Below are positions 10,060-18,781 of a DNA stretch of 36,736 bases, in pieces (positions within the stretch are counted from its first letter, which is position 1; the number at the start of each line of letters is the position of its first letter). This DNA is from Phycisphaerae bacterium (GTDB taxonomy: Bacteria > Planctomycetota > Phycisphaerae > Sedimentisphaerales > Anaerohalosphaeraceae): contig JADHXS010000007.1 in the NCBI GenBank assembly GCA_016782835.1, positions 1 to 36,736 on the forward strand, written 5' to 3'. The translations under genes were made by a program, and so were the position numbers. The notes under the pieces were generated by a model. That model made no database searches, was not told the DNA's origin, and saw only the letters and a list, made by a program, of their open reading frames with translations.

Positions 10060-10087
10060 TTGAGTTTTTTCGTTTGTTTGGTACAAT
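10060..10087 (+). promoter_or_regulatory. Putative sigma70-like promoter upstream of the transglutaminase-like gene
   Basis: TTGAGT - 16 nt - TACAAT, about 80 nt before the start codon. Prediction only. Confidence 0.35.
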
Positions 10088-10168
10088 AGCTCCACCATTT
10101 AAAATTCAGAAGCCTTTTTTCCGCAGGCTCTGCCGCCGGGCGGGATGAAATAAGAAAGGAGTAACCCA

Positions 10169-11686
10169 ATGTTCCGACAGATTATTCATAACTCGTTTTT
10201 ATTGATGACGTTATGCTTTTGGGTGCCGCTTGCCTCGGCCGCCGAAACCGAAACCGATTACATGGCCATCATGATGCAGGGACAAAAAATCGGTCATGCC
10301 ACACACACACGAAGCCTTGAAGGCAGCCATGTCATTACCACCGAGGAGTTTTCCATGACACTGGGCCGGGGCGGACAAGCCGTCACCGTTTCCTCCAGAG
10401 AGATGTATATTGAAACCAGTGACGGTAAACCGCTGTCATTCGAAATGAGCATGAAGGCCAGCGGGGTCGAGCAGAAAACCAGCGGTACCATTCAGGACGG
10501 AAAAATCCTTCTCAGCCGTCAGGTGATGGGCACCACCCAAAACAGCGTGGTGGACTGGCCCGCCGAAGCACGGATGCCTGAAGGCATGCAATTGGTGCAA
10601 AAACAAAAAGGACTGGCGCCCGGTACACAATATGAATTAACCACGTTTCGGCCGGATATGCTGATGTCCATCCAAACAAAGGTTCTCGTCGGAGACAAGC
10701 AAAAGGTCGACTTGCTTGGACGTGTGCCGGAACTAACCGAAGTCAAACAAATTTCACGCGTTCAGGGACAGGAAATTACCGTAACCAGCTATGTGGATGA
10801 CAATTTTAAAACCCTGAAAAGTATTGCCCCCATGATGGGCATGACGCTGGAGTTTGTGGTCTGCGATAAGGATTTTGCCCTGCAGAAAGATAATGTCATC
10901 GACTTCCTCGAAAAACTCAGTATCCCCAGTCCCGTACAATTGATAAACCTAAACACTGTGGAGTCTATTGTCTATGAAATCAAACCCACAACAGAACAGA
11001 CGCTTATGCTGCCGAGTTCTTCGCATCAGATTGTTCAGCCCGGAGACGGAAGCCTTCTTGTTACAGTTCAAAGACTCATTCCTGCCGAAAACGTCACATT
11101 CCCCTATGAAGGAAAAGACCCGAATATTCTGGATGCCTTAAAACCCACGGAAATTCTTCAATCTGACAACAAAGAAATCATCGACCTTGCCCGCCACGCC
11201 GTCGGCGGAACCACAGACACCGCCAAGGCCGTTAAACAAATTGAATCCTTTGTGGCCGGTTATATTCAGAAAAAAGATTTATCCGTTGGATATGCCTCTG
11301 CGGCTGAAGTCGCACAAAGCCGTCAGGGCGACTGCAGCGAACACGCCGTCCTGACCGCGGCGATGTGCCGCGCAGTCGGTATTCCCGCTCGCATTGTATG
11401 TGGTGTCCTTTATGTCGATTCGTTCGTCAACCGGAAAAGCATCTTCGGCGGCCACATGTGGGTCGAAGCCTACATCGGCAACCAATGGATCGGGGTGGAT
11501 GCAACGCCGGTCAATCAAACCAATGCCGGTCTCGGATTTGGCCCCGGCCACATCGCATTAGCACACGGGGACGGGTCACCAAAAGACTTTTTCAATCTGG
11601 TCAATACATTGGGCTGTTTCAAAATCGAAAAACTAACCGTCCATAAAGCCAATAATCCAAAAGAAGATAAACCCCAGACACCCTGA
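10169..11686 (+). CDS. Secreted transglutaminase-like (transglutaminase/protease core) protein
   Basis: Signal peptide (MFRQIIHNSFLLMTLCFWVPLASAAE). Core motif RQGDCSEHAVLTAAMCRAVGIPARIVCGVLY...GGHMWVEAYIGNQWIGVDAT with apparent Cys-His-Asp triad. Confidence 0.85.
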   Translation: MFRQIIHNSFLLMTLCFWVPLASAAETETDYMAIMMQGQKIGHATHTRSLEGSHVITTEEFSMTLGRGGQAVTVSSREMYIETSDGKPLSFEMSMKASGVEQKTSGTIQDGKILLSRQVMGTTQNSVVDWPAEARMPEGMQLVQKQKGLAPGTQYELTTFRPDMLMSIQTKVLVGDKQKVDLLGRVPELTEVKQISRVQGQEITVTSYVDDNFKTLKSIAPMMGMTLEFVVCDKDFALQKDNVIDFLEKLSIPSPVQLINLNTVESIVYEIKPTTEQTLMLPSSSHQIVQPGDGSLLVTVQRLIPAENVTFPYEGKDPNILDALKPTEILQSDNKEIIDLARHAVGGTTDTAKAVKQIESFVAGYIQKKDLSVGYASAAEVAQSRQGDCSEHAVLTAAMCRAVGIPARIVCGVLYVDSFVNRKSIFGGHMWVEAYIGNQWIGVDATPVNQTNAGLGFGPGHIALAHGDGSPKDFFNLVNTLGCFKIEKLTVHKANNPKEDKPQTP

Positions 11687-11727
11687 CACCAGGGACACTC
11701 AAAACGTCTTACGAAGGGAGACAAATC

Positions 11728-11922
11728 ATGAATACATGTGAACCAACTGAACATAAAGATCACCTCTGCCATTTATATGGTTCGGGCCTCCATAAAACCG
11801 ACCCCGACAGATATGCACATCTCGTCAAAGACCCCAAATTCGTCTGCAAAAGCTGCGGGCGGGTGGCGACATTTAAAGAAAACCTCTGCGCCCCGATTCC
11901 ACTGGGAACATGGGAAGAATAA
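11728..11922 (+). CDS. Small Cys-rich (zinc-ribbon-like) hypothetical protein
   Basis: RBS-like GAAGGGAG upstream; HLCHLYG...DPKFVCKSCGRVATFKENLC contains CxxC and further Cys/His. 41 nt after the transglutaminase gene. Confidence 0.7.
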   Translation: MNTCEPTEHKDHLCHLYGSGLHKTDPDRYAHLVKDPKFVCKSCGRVATFKENLCAPIPLGTWEE

Positions 11923-11995
11923 ATAGCAATCTGCAGAGTATTCCTCCGGTGAAGTAAAAAAAACAAGACTTTAGCCAAGTGTAAAATACGACTTG

Positions 11996-12049
11996 TCATC
12001 CCCGCGAAGGAATGTCACCCCCGCGAAGGCGGGGGCGCCGAATCCAGCG
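11996..12049. repeat. Tandem/partial copies of the GTCATTCCCGCGAA..AATCCAGCG repeat
   Basis: GTCATCCCCGCGAAGGAAT GTCACCCCCGCGAAGGCGGGGGCGCCGAATCCAGCG. Confidence 0.65.
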
Positions 12050-12372
12050 TAAAAACGGCCTCCGCCGAAGGGGGTTTCCTGTTTTTTTACAATCGGTTAA
12101 AATGTTACAAAAAAGACCAGACTACAGGATATTCACTATACACTTTTGCTTATAGTGGAACAAAAAATTTATTTTTTATGATATTTTTTGTAACGTTGAT
12201 TCTTATGAAACGTCAGACACTTAGAGTGAGCACAGAAAGAACGACCTGAAATGAATACGGACGTGTCCCAGTCATAACGCACCCCATCAACGCCATACTT
12301 AAATCCGAAACAGCGAAGCGCTTTTGAGGATTTTATTCCCGTGCCTGTGAGGCACTTTGATTTTTGATATGA

Positions 12373-14115
12373 TTATTCAAACTGGATATCACTAAGCACA
12401 AATTGCAGGTTTGTCTGACCGTTGTAGGTATTATACTGCGGCTCAAACGCCACATGAAATGTGTCGGCATCGAGCAGTTTCTTTTCAAGCTGCCCCATAC
12501 CGAATCCGATACAGCGAACCGCACCGCCGGCATCGGAAATGGAAATCTGCAAATGGTCATTCCGGCTGCCTACCCGCCGCGGCGGAGCAATCAGCTTGAC
12601 CCCCCGCGCCGCAAACACCGGCTTGGGATTGCCCTGCCCGAACGGCTCCAGCCAGGTCAGCTCTTTCATCACGCATTCATTAAAATCGCCAATCGCCGCT
12701 TCCGCATCAATATCGAGAAACGACTTCAGTTGTTCGTTTGCCAGGTTCGCATGAGCATAGGCCTCAAAGGCCTCGGCAAAATCCGGTATCTTATCGGTGC
12801 GAACCTTCAGCCCCGCCGCCATCTCATGCCCGCCGAAACCAACCAGGTGTTCTGCACACGCCTGCAATGCCCCATGCAGATTAAATCCGGGAATCGAACG
12901 CCCCGACCCCTGTCCCAGCCCGTTAGGGGTACTGACCAGTATCGTCGGACGGTAAAACGCATCGATGATTTTCGACGCCACAATCCCGATGACTCCGGCG
13001 TGCCAGTTATCATCGCTCAATACAATTGTCTTGCGGTCCGGATGATTCAGTCCCGCCTGCAATATTCGTTGCTTAGCCGCCTTGAAAATATCCTGCTGAC
13101 ATTTTTGACGCTGCCGATTCTGATCCTTCAGGTACTGGGCAATCTGAATCGCACGGATTTCATTTTCCGTCGTTAGCAGTTCCACCGCCAGCCGGGCATG
13201 TCCCATCCGCCCTGCGGCGTTGAGCATCGGTGCCAGCCGAAACGCCACCGCATAACTGTCCACCTCAGAAGTTCCCAACTCAGCGGTGCGTATGAGTTGG
13301 CGAATCCCCACCAGATTCGAATTCTCCAGCGCCTTCAAACTATAGCCCACCAGCACACGATTTTCACCCCGCAAATCCACCACATCGGCAATCGTTCCCA
13401 TCCCTGCCAGCGTCGTGGCATTGAGCAGATATTGCCGCAGTTCGGGTGCGATTGTGGCGCCCTTTTTAGTGGCGTTTGCGATGCCCCATGCCAGTTTAAA
13501 CGCCACCATCGCCCCGGATGAAGCCGGATTCGGATAATCCGCCTCTAACAACGGATGCACAATTACCATCGCATCCGGCAACGTTGGCCCCAGCTGGTGA
13601 TGGTCAGTCACAATGACGTCAAGCCCAAGTTCTTTTGCCAGACGCACTTCGTCAACAGCCGTAATACCGCAATCCACCGTAATCAGCAAGTTCGTCCCGC
13701 CATCGGCTAATTGATGCACCGACTCAAGATTCAAACCATACCCCTCATCGACCCGATGCGGAATATAATAGTCAACGTTGGCACCGAGCATCTTCAGTAA
13801 ATGCCACAGAATGGCCACACTGCTGATGCCGTCCACATCGTAATCACCATAGATGGAAATTTTTTCACCGCGTTCGATGGCTTCCCTGATGTACCCGGTT
13901 GCCTCGGTGACACCGGGCAAACACTCCGGCTCAATCAAATCTGTCAGTTTAGGCGATAAAAAGGAACGAGCAATGTCGGCTTTGTGGAGTTGACGGTTTA
14001 GAAGAACCTGGGCAAGAATGGGCGAGACATTCAGTTCATCAGCCAGCGACCTTGCTTTGTCGCTGGACGGTCGAACCTGCCAGACCTTTTTGTGCATCCC
14101 TGCCGGTACTTTCAT
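12373..14115 (-). CDS. recJ: Single-stranded-DNA-specific exonuclease RecJ
   Basis: DHH-family motifs (YGDYDVDGISSVAILW, DVIVTDHHQLG), GRMGHARLAVELL, GSGRSIPGFNLHGAL, GGHEMAAGL. Confidence 0.94.
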   Translation of the reverse strand: MKVPAGMHKKVWQVRPSSDKARSLADELNVSPILAQVLLNRQLHKADIARSFLSPKLTDLIEPECLPGVTEATGYIREAIERGEKISIYGDYDVDGISSVAILWHLLKMLGANVDYYIPHRVDEGYGLNLESVHQLADGGTNLLITVDCGITAVDEVRLAKELGLDVIVTDHHQLGPTLPDAMVIVHPLLEADYPNPASSGAMVAFKLAWGIANATKKGATIAPELRQYLLNATTLAGMGTIADVVDLRGENRVLVGYSLKALENSNLVGIRQLIRTAELGTSEVDSYAVAFRLAPMLNAAGRMGHARLAVELLTTENEIRAIQIAQYLKDQNRQRQKCQQDIFKAAKQRILQAGLNHPDRKTIVLSDDNWHAGVIGIVASKIIDAFYRPTILVSTPNGLGQGSGRSIPGFNLHGALQACAEHLVGFGGHEMAAGLKVRTDKIPDFAEAFEAYAHANLANEQLKSFLDIDAEAAIGDFNECVMKELTWLEPFGQGNPKPVFAARGVKLIAPPRRVGSRNDHLQISISDAGGAVRCIGFGMGQLEKKLLDADTFHVAFEPQYNTYNGQTNLQFVLSDIQFE

Positions 14116-14215
14116 GCTTTTTCAGACCCTCTTGGACGATTACTATTGCTCCAATCAGTATATCGACCAATCCCGCGAAAGTCAATAAATCTTAAGTCGT
14201 TTTGGCTTTGGGTTT

Positions 14216-15850
14216 TTATTTTTCCTTTGCCGGGAGCAGCGACAGCATTTCCGGGTCGGCGATTATTTCGGCGAACTGATAAGCATCCATGTTTTTATTT
14301 GTTTTTATGGACGGGTCGGCGCCGGCGGCGAGCAGGGCTTTGACGACTTCCGGATGCTGATACACAACCGCATAATGCAGCGGTGTTTGATTCAAGGCAT
14401 TTGTGCAGTCAACCGCTGCACCGGCTTCGATCAGCATCTCAACAATACTCAACCGTCCCCATCGTGCGGCCGAATGTAGCGGCGTATCGCCAACATCAAA
14501 CGCCAAGTCGGGCGGTGCCATCAACTGCACCTGCTCATTGGTCCTGCGGGCCTCAAGATTTCGCAAATAAAACGAAACCTGGTCAATCGGCTCGTCGCCT
14601 TCCACGCCGCAGCCTATTCCAATCCAGGCTTGACGAGCACCCGTATTTAACTGCAAGCCGGCATCAAGCAACACCCGTGTTACCTCGTCATAATGACATT
14701 GCCGCTGATAGGGATCAGCATTCGGCAGCTTCGAAACCCAGTGCAGCGGCAGTTCGCCGTGAATGCCAAGAGCATTGACATCCAAACCCGCTGCGAGCAG
14801 CAATTCGACCGTTTTGGGATTTCCCGCGAAGGCCGCCAGGTGAAGGCCATGATTTTTGAATCGTCCCACCGTATGTACATCAGCGCCGTTTTCGATTAAA
14901 TATTCAACGATCTCCGCATGGCCTTCCTTAATCGCAATTATCAACAGGGGCTCCCTTCGAAAGCGATAGGTATGAATAATGTCGGGTTCAGCCCGCACGT
15001 ATTCTTTGAGTCGTTCCAGGTCACCGGCAAACACTATATCGCCCGCATCGGCATCGGCCCCACTGGAAATCAGCAGGCCAAGTGTTTGATAAAAACCTGG
15101 CCGCTCCAAGCCGCATCGGCGATCGACCCTTTCTTCGATAGTATAACGCAGGGGGTTTTGGTCCTTGTTATTATGAGCGTTCACATCCGCTCCTTTATCA
15201 ATCAACAAACGAACCTTTTCTGTCAAACATTCCAAACTTGCTACATGCAGGGGTGTGCATCCCCGATCATCTTTTGCGTTAAGGTCGGCGCCATGTTCGA
15301 TTAAAAGAGCCGCCACATCGATGTCACCGTAAGCGGCACGAAAGTGGAGCGGTACTTCATTTTTATCGTTTCGAGCGTTGACTCCGGCGCCGTGGTCCAG
15401 AAGAGTCTGTGCGGTCTGAACATTTTTGGCATAAGCAAGCGGGCTGCGGCCGGAGTTGATTTTTCCGTTTCCTAAATTAGGATCGTCGCCCTTTTGAATC
15501 AACAACGGTATCAATTCCGTGTACCCTTCCAATGCAGTATAAGCAAGCGGGCTGCGGCGATCGATATTCTTTGTGGGATCAGCTCCCGCTTCAAGCAGTA
15601 TTTGTGCGATCCCCGGTTGTCTGCATTGCAGAGCAAAACACAAAACGGAAATCGAATATTTATCACGGGCTTTGACGGTTCGTTCTATTGTCGCGTTCGC
15701 ATATTCGGGATTGTTCTTAAGCATCTGGCGGACACCGTCTACATCTCCCGCGGTGATCATATCCTGAAATGATTGTTGGGCTGCTTCTGAAAACAGGGAC
15801 ACAGCCGCCATCAGCCATATCAATAGGGCTGCACGAAAACGTAAACGCAT
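14216..15850 (-). CDS. Exported ankyrin-repeat protein
   Basis: Signal-peptide-like N-terminus (MRLRFRAALLIWLMAAVSLFSEA) then many ankyrin repeats (e.g. DDRGCTPLHVASLECLTEKVRLLIDKGADVNAHN). Confidence 0.9.
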   Translation of the reverse strand: MRLRFRAALLIWLMAAVSLFSEAAQQSFQDMITAGDVDGVRQMLKNNPEYANATIERTVKARDKYSISVLCFALQCRQPGIAQILLEAGADPTKNIDRRSPLAYTALEGYTELIPLLIQKGDDPNLGNGKINSGRSPLAYAKNVQTAQTLLDHGAGVNARNDKNEVPLHFRAAYGDIDVAALLIEHGADLNAKDDRGCTPLHVASLECLTEKVRLLIDKGADVNAHNNKDQNPLRYTIEERVDRRCGLERPGFYQTLGLLISSGADADAGDIVFAGDLERLKEYVRAEPDIIHTYRFRREPLLIIAIKEGHAEIVEYLIENGADVHTVGRFKNHGLHLAAFAGNPKTVELLLAAGLDVNALGIHGELPLHWVSKLPNADPYQRQCHYDEVTRVLLDAGLQLNTGARQAWIGIGCGVEGDEPIDQVSFYLRNLEARRTNEQVQLMAPPDLAFDVGDTPLHSAARWGRLSIVEMLIEAGAAVDCTNALNQTPLHYAVVYQHPEVVKALLAAGADPSIKTNKNMDAYQFAEIIADPEMLSLLPAKEK

Positions 15851-15900
15851 GATTCGGCTCCTTTTATGTTTTTTGAATCTGCTATTTTCGTCAATCGATA

Positions 15901-17127
15901 TTACTCAATCGGCGGGAACACTTCGTCGAGTATGTTTTCGGGTTCGGGGGCAGTTCCCTGAGGCCATGTTTTCATTAACTCCCCATTCAGAAGCACAACG
16001 ACATACGGGCTCATGAGTTCCCATTTTTCCGCATCCGTCATCGTGCCGAGAAGACACGTCGTATCCCCCGGTACCGGACCGGTTTCCGCATACGGCGGAA
16101 CCGCTAAAAACGAAATCTTAAACGCATCGTTCCCCTGCTCGCTCATTTCCTTATAGTATGCGCTGTAAGCAGGCACCACATCCGCACATGTCGGGCAATC
16201 GTGATGATACATCAAGACAACCGCCATGCCCTCGCTCAGTTGCGTACGAACATCATCTTCGACCACGAACTCCAGCCAGTCCCACAATTCAGCTTCAGTC
16301 GCCTGCGCGGTGTTAGTGTCTTCAACTTTTTCAACAGGCGGTTGTGTTTGGTCGACTTGTGCAACAACCGGCTCGTCCGGCGTTTGTGCTTCGGCTGCGG
16401 CTAACTCCGCAGCACGGTTCGCTTCAATCGCCGCGGCAAGTTTCGCCTTAACCTCCGCCAGTTCTTTTTCCAATGATTGTATCCGCTTCTGCATCGCTTT
16501 GGACTGCTGCCTCATGGCCGCAGTTTCCTGTTGCCATTGGTCCTTTTCCTGTTCGTGTTGAAATTTTAGCAGTTTAATTTTGCCTTCGGCCGAGACTTGC
16601 GTTTGCTCTTGCGGCTTTTTGAACTCCGGGCGAAATGTCACGATCGCCGGGGCCGCCAGTGCCAAAACGGCCAGAATCGGAACCGCGCAGGCAATCGCAT
16701 GAGCCACATTCGGCCACGGCGGCGGCAACAGCTTAGTTCCCTTCGGACGGAAAATTGCCAGCAGCAGGAAAAACGGAATATCAACAATCCACAGCGTCAT
16801 CCACGGATCGACATGCACCTGCCCGAAACACCCGCAGGATTCGTAACCCAACAGGGCCTTAACCAGTGTTGCACCGATAAACCCGAAATAGCACAGCGTA
16901 CCCGCAACCCACGCCGCCTTGCGAAACAGCCCGCTGACCATCCATGCACCCAATGCAAACTCCAGCGGTATCTGCATCAGCAGAAACTCGTAAGACTCCC
17001 AAAACCCCGTTGGATTGCTCTTCCACGACGGAATGCCGACATTCATCAATTCGTGAGCCTTCAGCAGCGCCGCCGCCATCAGCAGCAGCCCCGCCACCGT
17101 CATAATAAGTTTGTTCAATGTCCGCAT
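15901..17127 (-). CDS. MauE/DoxX-like membrane protein fused to coiled coil and thioredoxin-like domain
   Basis: Four-TM N-terminus with ESCGCFGQV, EKELAEVKAKLAAA coiled coil, C-terminal VVLMYHHDCPTCADVVPAY (CxxC). Confidence 0.75.
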   Translation of the reverse strand: MRTLNKLIMTVAGLLLMAAALLKAHELMNVGIPSWKSNPTGFWESYEFLLMQIPLEFALGAWMVSGLFRKAAWVAGTLCYFGFIGATLVKALLGYESCGCFGQVHVDPWMTLWIVDIPFFLLLAIFRPKGTKLLPPPWPNVAHAIACAVPILAVLALAAPAIVTFRPEFKKPQEQTQVSAEGKIKLLKFQHEQEKDQWQQETAAMRQQSKAMQKRIQSLEKELAEVKAKLAAAIEANRAAELAAAEAQTPDEPVVAQVDQTQPPVEKVEDTNTAQATEAELWDWLEFVVEDDVRTQLSEGMAVVLMYHHDCPTCADVVPAYSAYYKEMSEQGNDAFKISFLAVPPYAETGPVPGDTTCLLGTMTDAEKWELMSPYVVVLLNGELMKTWPQGTAPEPENILDEVFPPIE

Positions 17128-17149
17128 ATAAAACAGTTCCCGTAATTAC

Positions 17150-17228
17150 GGCCCAAAAGGCCAAAATAATTTAGCCCAGCCCAACGGGCTGGGGAAACAA
17201 ACCACAATATACCTCGCCCTGAAAGGGC
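17150..17228 (-). repeat. Three-hairpin repeat, copy 1 (CTA-stem family)
   Basis: On + strand: GGCCcaaaaGGCC - TTTAG - CCCAGCCCaacGGGCTGGG - spacer - GCCCTGAAAGGGC. Same C / NTAG / B / A order as the other copies. Confidence 0.65.
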
Positions 17229-17427
17229 AATATATAAGCCATTACAATCATCAATACACTACCGAATTATACCAGAAATCGGCTTAATGTGGCAACCGCC
17301 TTCGCTTTTTTTACAAACTTATTACTTAGACACTCGAAAATTGTTCAAAAAAGCGTAAAATAATACCCATTGCTGATAGTAGTACCATCGCCAACGGTTC
17401 GAAGGTACATATAAAAGGAAAATTCGA

Positions 17428-17523
17428 TGACCGCGTTGCGGTCAAACAACAATAGCCCCCGGTGAGCAACACGAAACCGGGGGTGACGGATATTCTAACC
17501 GCCCTTGACCCTGAATGGGTCAA
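17428..17523 (-). repeat. Three-hairpin repeat, copy 2 (CTA-stem family)
   Basis: On + strand: TGACCGCgttGCGGTCA - AACAACAATAG - CCCCCGGT...ACCGGGGG - spacer - TTGACCCtgaatGGGTCAA. Confidence 0.8.
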
Positions 17524-17594
17524 ATAGGAAAACCAGCAATGCCGGGCCGAAGGGATTTATTTAAAAGAAGAGTTTTAGCGTTGAGAAAGGCGGA

Positions 17595-18386
17595 ATGACA
17601 ATGATTTATCAAATACTGATATCAATTGTTACGGGGGGAATAGGATTCTCTTTACTTTTTGTAAAAGAAAAATCAAAATCCCAAAAAGCTCTGAGCATAA
17701 CTTTAATATTGATCGGAACAATATCCGGTGTAATTGCCGCATTCAACATTTCCGAATCTGAAGAAATTGGCAGTTTGAAACCTACCAATAAAGTAATTGA
17801 TCCCGAATGGACTGATAAAAATGAAGTGAGAATTGTTCAGCAAGGTGAACCGGTTATAAAGCTCGGGGGTGCATGGGTCAAACCAATATACCCACTTGGG
17901 AGAAATGTAGCACTTGCATTGATTAATGAAATTGACGGTTTAACAATTTATGCCAAAGTAACAAGTTTAGATGGTAAAATTGTAGCTAAGATAATTAGGA
18001 ATAAATGGCAAACAAATCCTAATCACTATTTTCGAAAATTTTCTAATCAATCATCTCTCGAAATTATCGACGAGTATGATATTCCGATTCTTCAAATTGA
18101 ACTTGTCGATTACAATACGGTCAAGATAGGAGGAATTTTCCGATCAGAAAAATCGTTTGTTTCTGATTTTGATAATGATTTCCCGCAATACAGTAACACA
18201 GTTAATGTTTTCTTGACGGGGGAATTCGAAAATACAATTCAGATTGTTGGTGAGGGAGGAGCGTTTTTTAACACAAATAATATGGAACTACAGGACATTA
18301 TTTCAAAATCAAGGGAAATAATTAAACCATGGTTCGATTATAGCTCCCCCTCAAACCCCTCTAAAAGACTTCCAAAGCAAATATGA
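17595..18386 (+). CDS. AT-rich hypothetical membrane-anchored protein
   Basis: 264-codon ORF with two N-terminal hydrophobic segments; RBS-like GAAAGG upstream. No family recognised. Confidence 0.7.
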   Translation: MTMIYQILISIVTGGIGFSLLFVKEKSKSQKALSITLILIGTISGVIAAFNISESEEIGSLKPTNKVIDPEWTDKNEVRIVQQGEPVIKLGGAWVKPIYPLGRNVALALINEIDGLTIYAKVTSLDGKIVAKIIRNKWQTNPNHYFRKFSNQSSLEIIDEYDIPILQIELVDYNTVKIGGIFRSEKSFVSDFDNDFPQYSNTVNVFLTGEFENTIQIVGEGGAFFNTNNMELQDIISKSREIIKPWFDYSSPSNPSKRLPKQI

Positions 18387-18469
18387 CAAAAGACAGAACG
18401 GACGGGTGGTCGGGGTAATGCAGATTGACAATTTAAAAAGAGTTTCTTGTGGGTGGCGTGCTTTGATTT

Positions 18470-18511
18470 GCCTGAAAGGCATATTTAACTTAGCCCAGCC
18501 CAGCGCATGTG
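18470..18511 (-). repeat. Partial/degraded three-hairpin repeat, copy 3a
   Basis: GCCTGAAAGGC - ATATTTAACTTAG - CCCAGCCCAGCGC; resembles copy 1, central stem degraded. Confidence 0.5.
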
Positions 18512-18514
18512 TTT

Positions 18515-18600
18515 AGCCCGAAGGGTTTTGATACAGTAGCCGGGGGTGAAACCCCCGGAAAGGAATACACCCATCCATTCTTTATGAGCTCCGGAGGAGC
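18515..18600 (-). repeat. Three-hairpin repeat, copy 3b (CTA-stem family)
   Basis: On + strand: AGCCCgaaGGGTT - GATACAGTAG - CCGGGGGTgaaACCCCCGG - spacer - GCTCCggaGGAGC. Confidence 0.7.
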
Positions 18601-18721
18601 GAAAGAGAGCGGCGTGTTTTATGTCCCTTTGGGACTGTGTGATTGAAAATTGATACGAGGGAAACCCCCTCCCCCCTTCCGGGTACTGGCCCTTGGCAGG
18701 GGGAGAGCTTTTAAGATTCCA

Positions 18722-18774
18722 AAGCGGGACGCTTCGGGTAAAAAAATGTGCGGGCGGGACGCCCGCGCTCCCAG
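18722..18774. repeat. Palindromic repeats with GGGAC core
   Basis: AAGCGGGACGCTT followed by GCGGGCGGGACGCCCGCGCTCCCAG; sits in the spurious 5' extension of the priA ORF (KRDASGKKMCGRDARAPSE). Confidence 0.6.
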
Positions 18775-18781
18775 TGAAATT

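Noticed and set aside
12403-13176. 257-aa plus-strand ORF opposite recJ
   Set aside because: Antisense shadow of recJ, no family features.
16597-17145. 182-aa ORF opposite the MauE/thioredoxin gene
   Set aside because: Arg/Gln-rich shadow ORF; the opposite strand has clear TM and CxxC features.
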